Below, one piece after another: positions 22,201 through 33,570 of a stretch of DNA of 64,000 nucleotides (position 1 is the first letter of the stretch; each line of letters starts with the position of its first letter). The notes below the pieces were generated by a model. That model made no database searches. It worked only from the letters and a program-made list of their open reading frames with translations, and had not been told where the DNA came from. Source of the DNA: Diaporthe sp. PMI_573. Taxonomy: Eukaryota; Ascomycota; Sordariomycetes; Diaporthales; Diaporthaceae. A program made the translations under genes and the position numbers. The stretch covers positions 1 through 64,000 of the forward strand of contig JAJTUP010000003.1 of the NCBI GenBank assembly GCA_021399435.1. Reading direction: 5' to 3'.

Positions 22201-24650
22201 AAGTGTTGGATCTATATATATATTAGTCTACTAGACTATATTGTATATAATCTGGGAACTAACTTTGCTTTAGAGGAATTCTGGAATAATGTAAAGATTA
22301 TGGGAATTATGTATGAAGAAATGCTTGTAAAAGTATACTGGGCTTTGGGTAAGGTTGAATGCTTGTACGGCCCCCTGAGAAGAGCTTTTGAGATTCTAAA
22401 GGCTGAGATTGGCTACTGTATGGACGATGAAATATTCTTATAGATGGCCGTGAAGGTACTGAATAATACTGTAGGACTAAATGGTATTATACTAATACTT
22501 CTAGTTTTTAGAGCATACCTATGGATATTATAGGATTTGCTGTTCTTACTAGATATTGTATGATAAGTACTAGTAGTTTAGAAAGTAATAAAGATGCTAT
22601 GTATAATCTAAGCTGAGGTGGAAGTTAACTGTGTGATTAATACTAGAAATGGCCCGGACCTTTAATCTACTCTATCTTTACTAATTTAGAGTGATGTCTT
22701 GATTTAGAGAGAAAATAAGGGGTAGAAAGGACTATATAAAGTTGACAGTATTAAGGGATATATAATTATAGTGGGTATAATAAATAGACTAATTTAAATA
22801 CAGGTAATATATATTAAGCTATATTATTATATGGTAGGAGCTATACCTTAAGATAAATTAGATACCCCTTAGCTTATTGTATGAGAATAACCCTAATTAA
22901 GGAAAAGGGGATGATTAAAGAAGGCTACTATATAAGCTATTTAACTAAGGAGAAGAGGATGCCTTTGTAAGACTGCTGTATGACTAATATTTATTATGTA
23001 TATGTAGTGGTTGCTGAGTATTTTTCTTACCTAGAAGGAGAAAGACTTGTATAATTTAGTAGTTAAACTATATTAAGATAATATTATTACTACTCCTAGA
23101 AGGCTATTTAAGGAGTTAGATGTACTAGAAATAGATGCTCTAGCTAGTAAAGATGTTTTTTAATTTATTTGGTATGATGTAAACTAATATAATGGATTTT
23201 GGATCTTTAAGATAAGGATGGTATAAGAGGTAAAGAATAGGTTAATAAAGTTTATAGAGAAATCTAGGCTTATTATATAAGGATATAGAGACTTAGAGAA
23301 GGAGGTAATCCTAATCTAAGCTTCTATTATTTTAAGGATGAGTTAGAGATTTATCCTTGTATTAAGACTAATTCTTGTACTATACTTTTACTATTAAGGA
23401 GAATTAAGGGATATTATATAAGTCTATATCTAATTATGTAACCTCCTTACTTATACTATTCTAGTAGAGCTATTAGTTGAGCTATGTAATTAGTATTTAC
23501 TAGAAACTATACTTTTGATTTAGAAGCTATTATATAGACTAGTAGAGTTAGGTTTGTATTAGTATAAGATATATTATTTATACTATATTAAAGTTTTAGG
23601 GATAAAGGTCTTGATGTATAATTTATGCTTATTATTTATTATAAATAAACTGTATGATTTTGGAATTACTGGGATGTAGATAGATGATATTTTTAGCTTT
23701 ATAACTATCTAATTCTCTGGGAAAGAAGAAGAGGAACTATATAATAAAAAGTTTTGTGTAAAGGATAAGTAAATCCTAGGACTGAAATAACTAATTAAGT
23801 TTAATGAAGGGAAGATTAAGTTTAATGGGGATAATATTATCTTTATATAGAAGGGCTAAGTGGTAAACCTGGTCCTAATTAATCTAGAGGCTAAAGATGT
23901 ATTTTAATAATATGTTGCCTAGTGTATAAGGGGTGTCTATATTATATTAATCTGTTAATTAGAAGCTGTGTATGACTTATTATTAGTAGCCTAGATTAAA
24001 GACCTAGAGAAGAAGGATATAGAGGTACTTAATATATAAATTAAGTAGTAGATAGAAAACCCTAAGAGAGGGATTATATTTATTCTACTTAACCTAGAGT
24101 ATATAAAGCTCTATATTTTTATAGATAGATCTTTTGTAAATAATATAGACCTTACCTTTTAGCTAAGATTTATTATTATATTAATAATAAAGGCTGGCTA
24201 TATAAGAGAGGATTTTAATATCTATAGAAACATTATATACTAGAGCTCTATAAAGTATAAGTAGGTAATTAGAAGTATACTAGTAAGTGAGCTATATGGA
24301 ATAATAACTGGGTTTAATAGTAGTATGGTACTTAGTATGATACTAAACTAGGTAATAAACTATCTAGAAATACTAAGAATTTTAGTTATTATCTATATAG
24401 ATTTAAGATTATTATATAACTGTTTAGTTAGGCTGGGTATAATAGATGAGAAGAGACTAATAATTAATATTATGTTATTAAGAAAAGTATATAAAAAGAA
24501 AGAAATTTCTAAAGTATAGTAGATTAATAGAAAGAATAACCTAGCTAATGCTTGTATAAAGAAGGTACTAAATGGAGTATTGGAAAAGCTGATCTTAATA
24601 AATATGTTAAAGATTAGGGTAGAGGTATATATAGAATGCCTTAGCTAGAA
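19296..24650 (+). mobile_element. Ty1/copia retrotransposon polyprotein region, RIP-destroyed
   Basis: Reading through dozens of TAG/TAA stops, the plus strand shows a CCHC-like start (KCFVCKKEGC, near 21135) and a protease-like segment with LWDIGAAKFSIVGM, where the active-site Asp is retained. The pre-integrase part is RLYRRFGYSCMDRLYKLLRN and the integrase core is FNYKVVINVVYL ... DYIVYNLGTNFALEEFWNN ... KVECLYGPLRRAFEILKAEI. Reverse transcriptase and RNase H traces run from IVGI-like blocks to LIIQGYRDLEKEVILIQ, the ITGMQIDDI box, RGVYIILI and VIRSILVSELYGIITGF. The order protease-integrase-RT-RNase H is that of Ty1/copia. No 3' LTR in the matching orientation is found. It is a dead element silenced and mutated by RIP. 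Confidence 0.85.
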
Positions 24651-24689
24651 GGAATAAGGGAAGAGGTGCTTAACTAAAGGGTATAAGGA

Positions 24690-25010
24690 TAAGAAGAAAA
24701 AGCTGTAAGATAGCTGTATAAAAACTTAAGAACTAAAGGGAGATAGGCCTAGGATATATAATAGATAGGCCTAGAATAGCTACAGGATAGTATAAGAATG
24801 TATAAAGGATATAGCTAGGATAGGCTTAAAATAGACCTAGAATATATAAAGGATATAGGCTAGAATACTTTAAAATATATAAAAGATATAGCTAGGATAC
24901 TTTAGGATATATAAGAATATAACTAGGATATCTTAGGATATGGTTAGGACCTTTTAGAATAAAACTAGGATACTTTAGGCTATATAATAGACCTTAAAGA
25001 CTATATTTAA
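24690..25010. repeat. Degenerate minisatellite, GGATATAGCTA units
   Basis: Variants of AGGATATAGCTAGGATA / TAGACCTAGAATATATAA recur about a dozen times with an irregular period near 20-30 bp, just past the RNase H end of the copia element. No coding sense is seen. Confidence 0.55.
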
Positions 25011-26442
25011 GACCTAAGGGGATTGTATAAGGCTAGCTAAGGATTAACCCTAGGAGGCTATAGGATTTAGTAACTATATAATAGAAAACTTTTTATAATT
25101 ACCAAGGAGTATTTATATAAAGAAAAAGTAGTAAGAGGAGAATTAAATTTTAGTTATAGTATATAGGAAAATTATTATATAAACCTAAGACCTAGGATAT
25201 ACCTACTTAACTATATATTTAAAGGTATATAGATTAATTAGGGAACCCTTATCTTCCTACTTAATCTCCTACTTGATACCCTCTAAGGTTACCAGGCTAC
25301 AAGAGGGTCCTGGGCTACTATTATCTAGACTATTTCCGCTACTATGGTTATTACAACCTCTATAACCTCCTCTACAAGTACAGGCTCTATATAGCTAGTA
25401 GTTCTCATAATGAGGGTACTGGCGACCCTATAACTACTAGACGTAACCTATATAAGTATTCTCCTAAAATCTAGGTAGCTAAAAATATTTCTCAAACTAG
25501 TATATATTAGGCAAATTATATAAATATTTAGTATATTAATTACTATCCTAATTATATAACTAAATCAGGATTATATAATAGTAGCTTAGATAATAAATAA
25601 TATAGGTGATAATGTTAACTAGCTATATATTAATATTATATAGTATTTAAATATTATATAAGGAGAGTGTAGTAATTATATACTTAGTATCCTTTAAAAA
25701 TGTTAGAGTAGGAATAATAGTAGGAAAAGGGTTGTATGGATATTAATAATAAGAGAGGCTAGGAAAGTATAATTTAAAAAATAACTAGTTGGGAGGGTTA
25801 TAATCCAACAGCTTGTAGTTAGACTAGAAATATATGTCAAAGTACTGAAGAGAGGTACGAGAGAAGACTAGGCAGGGCCTGCCTATAGAGCAGGGACAGG
25901 TACTATAACGGTGGACACAGGTATAGGCGAAGTATATAGAGAGAGAGGCAACCCGTGAGGGCCGTGCAAAAAACTATGATTAGATATCGTGTAAAAGGTT
26001 TAGTAACGATAGGGGGGTAAGTTTTAAAGATGTTTTGGATCGTACGACACACAAGGTGTATATATATATGTGTGTGTAAGAGAGAGAGAGAGAGTGTTAT
26101 GTGATAGAGAAGAGGAAGAGGGAAGATTAAAGTAGAAGGCGAAAGGCGTGAGGTTTTTATGCCAGCACCAGAAGGGCGTTATGCACAGACCACCTCACCT
26201 GATAAGGACGAGATCACTCGTACGGGTGAGTTACTAACAACAGCCCCTTCCTGTAACTTCTAGTTTGTACGGTGAAAAGGCTGGTAGGAAGGTAGGCAAG
26301 GAAGGGCTAAAAGTAAGGTTGAGAAGTTAGTGCGAAAAGCGTTTGGTGTGGACTACCAGTGGTGGTTTACTTACACCGCACGAAGGGCAGCCCAACCTGC
26401 CTGGCAGTGTGATTTTCTTTTGTTATGGAGAAAAAGCATACG
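25011..26442. other. Unassigned DNA; abrupt return to normal GC near 25.8 kb
   Basis: 25011-25820 is AT-rich without recognisable coding sense. It includes a 110-bp block bounded by TGTTAGAGTAG (25701) and TAATCCAACA (ends 25810) that could be a small LTR, though without a target duplication. From about 25830 the composition becomes normal. 26056-26097 is a compound microsatellite (TA, TG, then AG repeats). No gene is supported. Confidence 0.4.
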
Positions 26443-26650
26443 TGTTGAATGGCTTTTGCCATATGGCGTAATGTACGTACGTACGTGTCTGTGCAATTGG
26501 TTCTAAATTCGTTGATGTCTGTCTAAACTATAAAACAAGCGGGGAAGCTCGCACGCAGACCTCTTAGGTCTGCATGCACTCCCTTGCTGGATTAGTCATC
26601 ATCCCTAGCCAAGATGGCTATATGCGATCAGCCTCAGTGCTATTCCAACA
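26443..26650 (-). repeat. Copia LTR, inverted and not RIP-mutated
   Basis: On the minus strand this 208-bp block runs TGTTGGAATAGCACTG ... CATTCAACA, the unmutated form of the LTR at 19088-19295. Its orientation is opposite to the copia polyprotein, so it is not that element's 3' LTR. Five-base flanks (ATACG / CTGGG) do not match, so a simple solo-LTR insertion is not proved. The open frame 26614-26829 crossing it is not a gene. Confidence 0.75.
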
Positions 26651-27300
26651 CTGGGGGTCTTTTGTTTTCTGATCGCACACTCTTTTTGGCCTGGCAGAGC
26701 AAGTTGAATTGCTCGTACTGTTGGAAGGTATTGGGTGAGGCCTCAGTACGGAATAACCGAAGTAAAAAGGACTGCTATTGCTCTTCGCTATTCACTGGTC
26801 CGTACAGACCAGTAGGTTGCTATAAGTAGCTGAAGGAGCTGCTGACAAATACGTACGAACCCATGTCCAAATGCTATTCGGACATTACTTATAAAATGCT
26901 TAGTTAAGAAGAAATTAAACTTTTATAGAATTTAACAAACTTAGATTAAAGAAAAATGGCCCTTAATTTAATTCTATAATTACTTTAGAAACTAAAGTCT
27001 GGTTAAAAAGTAATATTATTACAACAATTGTCTCTATAATTATTACAACAAGGTTTACGGCAAGATACTTTTAAAATATAAGCATAAAGCCTAAAGAATA
27101 TATAAAGAGGCAAGGCCAAAATATTATAACTTTTAATTAAAGCTAATAAGAGACTTTATGAAGAAACTATATATACTAAGAAAAGGAAAAATACCTTAAA
27201 AAGATATAAGAATTTAGAAGTATTATTACTATACTAAATACTAATCTATAAATATATTCCTTTTTCTAGATAATATTGATTTTCTTAATTATCAATAAGC
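26651..27300. other. Transition into AT-rich, RIP-affected DNA
   Basis: The first ~200 bp have normal composition; from about 26880 TA-rich sequence begins. A Lys/Ile-rich reading frame with stops (about 26900-27240) hints at the end of another protein relic but cannot be named. Confidence 0.35.
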
Positions 27301-30300
27301 CTACAGCTTTAATTACTTTATTCTAACTATATCTGGCACTAAAACATTTATAATAGCTAGCCCTACCAAAAATACTGCTTCTACTAAAATACTAAATTTC
27401 TCGACTATATTATCTAAAGGCTTAAGTCTGCTATATCTATTATTATTTACCCTAAGCTCTACCTACCAGCAAGTAGTTGCTGGTCCTTTAATTTCTTCTA
27501 ATTACCAAAGGCCTAAAAGAGAGCGTAGAAGAGATTAGTTACTAAAGAAACCTAAGCCTAAAAACAAAGAATCTCTTAATAAAACCTCTTTATCTTCTAT
27601 TTAAGACTCTCTTATTTAGTCACAACAACCTTTTTTAGCTAAGCCTAATACTATAGGCTAATACCTATTTAGTCTATTTTCCTATAGTACCATAATACTA
27701 CTCTAAATAGCGCCGCGTATATTATATAACCTTAATATGCTAAGGTTTAATAAAATAAATATTGTTAAGTTAATAACTGCCTTAGAGGATATTTCTTACT
27801 AATTTTCTTATTTAACAGACTAGATTCTTTCTTTATTAAAATAATACTATATTAGCTTTAATCTAATTTATTTAATTAAAAAGGTCACTGCTAGATTAAA
27901 TATCTAGGCTTTATAAAATTAAAAACTCTTGGCCTACTTTAAAACTAGTAATACTTTCTCTTAAGTAGATCTAGGCTTGGTAATAAAAGTAATCTTCTAC
28001 TAAAATCCCTTAGATAACTTTAAAGAATAGAAATAGAGAATTGCCGACTATAATTAAACACTAATTAAAGCTAAAGAGATATTTAATTAAAGAAACAGGA
28101 CCTTCTATAAGATACTTCTGTCTTAAATTAAAAAGTAGCTTCTTTTTAGACTAGCCTCTAAAGAGAAGGTTAAAGATATATTTTAAATAAAATTTAAGGA
28201 CAGGCTTTTATTTGTCCTTAATAAAAAACTAGAGTACTTTAAGCAGGATTATTACCTAGCTTTAAAAGAACTTTTTAATTATTTCTAAACGGATCTATAG
28301 AATTAGTAGAATCAATAGTATATAGAAGAGAAATAAAGTAATAATCTAAGATACTTAAAACTTATTAATATATATTTAAAACCTATTATTTAGTCTAATT
28401 GGTATAGAAATTAAGGCAATAATTCTTTTAAATAGAGGATAGATAATTTTATAAATAAATTTGCCGACTTAAAAATTAAGTAGCTAAAAATATAAGAGGA
28501 AAAAGAGATTAACAAATAACTTAAACGTTATATTAAAGTAACCTTCTATAATAGACGATAAACTAAACTTAGATTAATTAAAATAGGTATAGTAGAGTCT
28601 ATTTAGAAACCTAGCGGCTAGAAAATCTACTCTTTAGCCTTAAATAATAATAATAATAATGCTTATAGTATTTCTACTATTTAGCTTAAAAAGAATAGTT
28701 TTCTACATATATATTATAGCTATATAGAAAAAGACTATACGGCTTATAAGTATAATAAAATTAATAAGCTTATTATTAATAGGCTTTTTTATATAGAGAA
28801 GTATAAGGGTTCTTTAATAATTCTCGGTACTATTGTAAATACTTAAAACAGGTATTTTAAATTTCTAGACCCTGTTAGTATTTAACTCTATTATAATTAG
28901 AAAAAAATTAAGATTAAAAAATATATTAGAGGCCGGCTAGAGTTTTTATTATAAAAAGGCAAAACCGACTTACTATATATCCTTTGATATCAAAACTTTA
29001 TTAAGGCAAACCCATTATTTAAAGATAACCCGGCCTTAGGAAAGGTTAAACTAGTCTAAAATTTTAATCTGTCTAGAAAATTGCCGGCAATTAAATTTAT
29101 ATTAATAACCTTAAACCCATCTCTCTATATCATTACTATAAGTAAAGAATAAATTTATTCAAAAGATTTGCAAACCTTTATTAATATTATAAAAAAGAGA
29201 TAAGCAATAGAAAATATATCTAATTATAATAATAAAGTAATATATAAAGCTATACTAGATACTCCTTATTTTAAAATATATATTTACTTTAAAAATAATT
29301 TACTAAGCCTAAGTAGTTTAAACTAAAAGAAACTGAATAATTTAGAAAGCCTAGCAATAAAAAAATTTGCTAGATTTACAAAACTTAAACAAGTTAGTAT
29401 AAAAATAGAAAAACTAACCTATATTAAGCTAAAAAGACAACTAGTAAAAACCTTATCTTTAGAAGAAGTAGTAGTATAAATAATTCTTGGCGAAACTATT
29501 AAAATATATACTTTTAATCTCCTAGCTTTTAAAAAGACAAATACTGCTCTAATTAGGCATCTATAAGCCCTATAAGATAGGGTAAAGACTATTTTACAGG
29601 TCCCTTTTAAATTTATCTACAAAATAAAAAGACAGAGAAACTAGTATCTAAGCATTAAAGTTAATAGCATTTTAATAAATAACTTATTAAGGGAAACTAC
29701 TTTAACTCTAATAATAATTAGATATTATATTAGCTTTCTAGCTATATCGACTTTAGATATAATTAATTAAAGATATTATAGTTTAGCTTTTATTATTATA
29801 TATATAGAGAGCGACTAATATATACCTTTATCGGCTTTACTTAATACCGGGGTAAAGATAAATCTGCTACTATTAAGCTATTATAGCTAAATCTAGCTTG
29901 CTTATTCTCCTCTTAAAAATATAACCTCTATAGTCTACAATAGAGAAGCTTTATCTTTAATTAGAGTAACTAAGAACTAGATTTATATTGGCCCTAATTA
30001 AATAAAGCAAGTTTTCTTTATTATCAACAATATAACCTATAATATTATATATTACATTCTTTTTAAAATACCGTTCTTTCTTAATACTAATCTAATCTTT
30101 AAAAAGTTAAAAGATTTCCTATTTAAATATATTATATTAGAAGACTCCCAGATAAAATATAGCCTGGGATAAAGAAACCAAAAGCCTTTTTATATAGCAC
30201 CTAGTAATAGTATACAAGTCTCAGAAAAATACATTCTATAGACTTTAGCCATCTAAATATATTTAAAGCAATCTAATTAAAAACTAGTAGTAATTAGTAT

Positions 30301-30595
30301 TCTAATTAAGCCTTTTTTAACCCATCTTGGTATTAAAAAAGGTAATAAAATTCTTAGTATCCTCTAAGACAAGAATGTTTAAAAGTTATTAGTCTCTTTT
30401 ATAAAAAACCTTTAGTATAAAGTACATTAGCTATATATACTTAAAGGTATTAAAAAACCTAATTCTTAGTATATCTATAAATTATATCCAAGAAAAAAAA
30501 TAGCGTATACTTATAAATAAATAAACTTAATTTTATTACCTACTAGTATTATTAAATCAATTAGATATATTTATTAACTTATAATTAAAACCCTT
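27301..30595 (+). mobile_element. RIP-destroyed gag-protease retroelement (gypsy-type), no RT seen
   Basis: Read through stops, the plus strand gives a long helical gag-like region (VTARLNIQAL, KKLEYFKQDYYLALKELFNYF, FINKFADLKIK). A zinc knuckle follows whose four ligands have all become Tyr: the codons at 28712, 28721, 28736 and 28751 have the C-x2-C-x4-H-x4-C spacing, ahead of NKINKLIINRLFYIE. A retropepsin-like segment comes at about 29760-30100, with SALLNTGVKINLLLL (DTG now NTG) and the partner strand NIIYYILFKIPFF. No reverse transcriptase or integrase follows before the 510-bp repeat at 30597. This may be a non-autonomous element or a truncated gypsy. Ty3/gypsy is inferred from the gag style, protease and LTR. 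Confidence 0.65.
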
Positions 30596-30596
30596 G

Positions 30597-31105
30597 TTAA
30601 ACGGAAACGCTTGTATGGGCGCTGCACGCAGAGAGTTACCCTAGACTTGGCACTGGATTTTCTCTAAGTGCCTATGGGGCGTGCACGCCGGCAGATAAGT
30701 TTGGTGGCCGTGAGTCGATTTTTTGGGCTGTTTTAAGACCCTAACTTCGTACCTCTGCATTCCCCTTATTTCTTACCCAAAAAGCATGTAACCTAGTTCA
30801 TTAGATAGCCTGATTTCTGAAGTTTATCTGTATTTAGTTTGGTTACTGTCAGGGTTAGGGTTGGCTGGCTTTTGAAAGTCAAAGATAGTGGGCCCGAGGG
30901 CCGAATTTTCCGGCCTCCCTATCTGCGCACCAGAGCCAACCCACGCGTGCCCAGGGTTGAGACGATGTCGGAGGGACTGTGAGGAGGGCTGACAGAAGCC
31001 CACTCGAATTCAATACAAAGTTGTCCGAACCACTCTCAAGCGTCCCAACAAGACCTCCAGGCACCCTACTGCTACCTGACTCCCATTCGATCCACTAACC
31101 TTCAG
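30597..31105 (+). repeat. 510-bp LTR-like repeat, inverted copy B
   Basis: Starts TGTTAAACGGAAACGCTTG and ends near CCACTAACCTTCAGAA. It is the inverted partner of 5885-6395 and directly follows the gag-protease relic in the same orientation, so it may be that element's 3' LTR. The copy has near-normal GC and contains a short GGTTAGGGTTGG tract resembling two telomere units. The minus-strand open frame 30879-31064 inside it is not a gene. Confidence 0.7.
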
Positions 31106-32440
31106 AATATATAATAAACCCCCGAAATAAAATAAAAGAATAAAAAGCCCAAATAATAAAAAATACAAAATATTTCTTTCTTTAATAACTTATTAATTAT
31201 TAGGGCTATAAGGCTAAGACCTATATATCTCATATACTAATAACAAATACTATAATATAATTTAATAATATATGCTTACGTAATCTGCTTACGTAAGCCG
31301 GTTTCTAGAACCTTCCACTTAGTGGGTAGGTGGAAACTATATATACGCCTCGACCCACCTTCTTTGGATCTAGTCTATTTGACCTACTTCTAAGGAATTC
31401 CATATTACGTAATAATATGCTAATTATTAGCTAATGAATTACTAATTACCACTTGGTAATTAGTAATTAATAAATTCTCGAATATTTTATAGACCCTCTT
31501 TTAAAGCTATAAATAAGCGGGTCCTCTCTCGAGAATAAGCTAGATATTCAAGCAAGCAACCAAAAAAAACTCCAACAATAATACTATTATCACTATACTA
31601 TTACTACTTAATTACATAATTATCCCCTCGATCCTCACGTAACCTCCAAGACTTTATACCCTATAAGTAAGCTATATGTCTATTAAATAACTACTATTTA
31701 TATTAAGGCTGCTAATTATCTTAAATACATATATTCTTATATAAGTAATATATAAATATTTAAAAAACTAATATACTACCTTTTATTAAAGGATAATATA
31801 TTATACTTAACACCTATTATATTTATACTTATTATCTAGCTAAAAAGCTTAAACCTTAAAATATTAAAACCCTTTTAAATTATTAAAGTTACTTTACTTA
31901 TAGTTATTAAGTTATCTGTACTTAAAGGTAATCTATAACTCCTTTTATACTTCCCTTATAAAACCTTATTATACTAATATTTAAAAACATTTTAACCCCA
32001 ATTAAGTCTTATAAAAAGTACCTTTTATTAAAGGTAAATACTTAATAGAGAAAGTTAAGAACTTTATACAAATAAGTAATTATATAAGGTATTTTACTAA
32101 ATAAGAAGGCTAGCCTACTAAAAAAAACTAAATTTAAGAGCTTTATAAGTACTTTAATAATAAAGGTACCTAATAACTAGTTACCCTTTTCTATTAGTAG
32201 CATCCTAACAAGCTATATAATCTTTAAACAACTAGGCTTAAGATTAAGCCTTAAGGAGAAAGGAGATGGTATTATATGGAAGAAGATTCACCTTATAGTA
32301 AAGTATATTTAGGCAGCTAGTGGGGATTACGTGCCTACTAAAGGAATTAGAGCCTTAGGCATCTAGATGCGATGAATTATATATAGCGCAAGTTTAGTAT
32401 TTGTATTTAGGGAGGATCCTGGAACCTTAAGGATTCCTTA
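31106..32440. other. AT-rich region with an LTR-like promoter block
   Basis: 31272-31640 has paired TTACGTAA palindromes, TATA-box candidates (CTATATATACGCC near 31338 and TATAAATAAGCGGG near 31510) and a CT-rich leader, resembling the U3-R of a retrotransposon LTR. After it, 31640-32300 is TA-rich with a broken Leu/Ile/Lys-rich frame. No intact gene is present. Confidence 0.35.
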
Positions 32441-32523
32441 AACCCCCTTAGAGATTCTCGTTGAAATACCACAAGCCCTACACACACACTAGCCCTTGTA
32501 ACACTCTCAACGCTCGTAACACG

Positions 32524-33125
32524 ATGGCAAGCATCTCCGTTGGTAGCCAGATCTTTTTCAACCCCCCTTCAGCAGCATGTGGAAAGCCCACGAGCCGAAG
32601 TCGTTCGCCTCGGAATGGAGACCACTCCGTTGCCTCTATCGGAGGCAAAGAAATGCTACAGGGAGATGCACACGACAAGGGGTCCTCCCTGGCCGATGCA
32701 ATCCTGATCCCTAGCGATGGCGAGTCCGATGACGGCGATTTCGACGACTTCCAATCCGATACTTCTTTCCCGCCGATTGATGAGCTTGTTCCACCAATTA
32801 GACACATTGTTGAATCTGGCAGCGTTTGCGGCACCAGTATGTAGCCTAATTTTTATCCCTTAGTAAGCCGTTATATTGACATATCTAAGCAGGCAAGAGT
32901 TTCAACGCGGTATCCGGTGGCGACACTGACGCGAAAAAGCCATTGGTCACCAATGCAGCCAACTCAGACAGCCGGAGATCCCAGCCGCTGACGCTCGCCG
33001 TAGAAAGTCTGAGCCCGCCTTTCGGGGGAGTTCAAGATAGCTCAGAAGAGCCATCCCTCGCCGGGATGGTGGAACCAAGCCGAGCGACTGCGTCGAGGAG
33101 GCGTCAGGCGGTCGGAGGGAGCTGA
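32524..33125 (+). CDS. Hypothetical acidic/Ser-rich protein, two exons
   Basis: Exon 1 is 32524-32836 and exon 2 is 32893-33125. The intron starts GTATGT and ends CTAAGCAG, and 313+233 nt give 182 codons in frame. The 181-residue product begins MASISVGSQIFFNPPSAACG and contains a highly acidic stretch (SDGESDDGDFDDFQSDTSF followed by PPIDELVPP) and a Ser/Arg-rich C-terminus. The acidic DxSDxxFPxIDEL style is frequent in fungal nuclear hypothetical proteins, but I cannot name a family. A further frame continues directly downstream (33126-33415) and may belong to the same gene through a frameshift or an unseen intron. Confidence 0.5.
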
Positions 33126-33415
33126 TAGTCAAGTGGTCGACGCTGGGTCTTTTGTGCTTCGTTGACTTTGAAAAGGCTCCCAAAACTCGATTTCGATACA
33201 CCTCTCAGGACACTATGAAACGATTTCAATCTCTTGTTGACCGCGAGATGCGGTACCTTAGCGAGATCGGCGGCCTGTTTCAAGACTCAATGCTGAAAGG
33301 CGTCGACCCCCCTGAATTCCAATGGGAGACCTTTCCTCCGTCCGAGCTGGTTGACTTTGCGACTGAGGAGTTAAGGACTCTCCTCGTTCCATCAGAGGTG
33401 ACGACGACGGTTTAG
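33126..33415 (+). CDS. Downstream ORF, possible last exon of the 32524 gene
   Basis: A frame open across 33113-33415 reads KWSTLGLLCFVDFEKAPKTR, then DTMKRFQSLVDREMRYLSEI, and ends in an acidic Leu-rich segment. Codon use looks real, but there is no good ATG near the start, and the frame overlaps the end of the preceding exon in another frame. It may be a true C-terminal exon, a frameshifted tail or a separate relic. Confidence 0.35.
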
Positions 33416-33570
33416 CCGAGTCTGGGTCAAATAGATGTGACGAATGACAGTATTACCATCGCTATATCCAGTTCGTCTGTTGCACCTTCCTGGGCGCGGG
33501 CTTGCATCAGTAAAGATATCGCCACTGAGAATGTTCAAGTTCTCCTATCCCAACCTGCCACTCACACCAG

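Noticed and set aside
24690..25010. CRISPR-like array
   Set aside because: Irregular, AT-rich degenerate tandem without unique spacers, in a eukaryotic genome.
25701..25810. 110-bp block with TGTTAGAG...TCCAACA ends as a TRIM or LTR
   Set aside because: No second copy and no target duplication in the window.
26443..26650. Right copia LTR taken as the 3' LTR of the element at 19-24.6 kb
   Set aside because: It is in the opposite orientation, lacks RIP and lacks a matching target duplication.
26614..26829. 71-residue plus-strand open frame
   Set aside because: It begins inside the inverted copia LTR and has no domain; likely chance.
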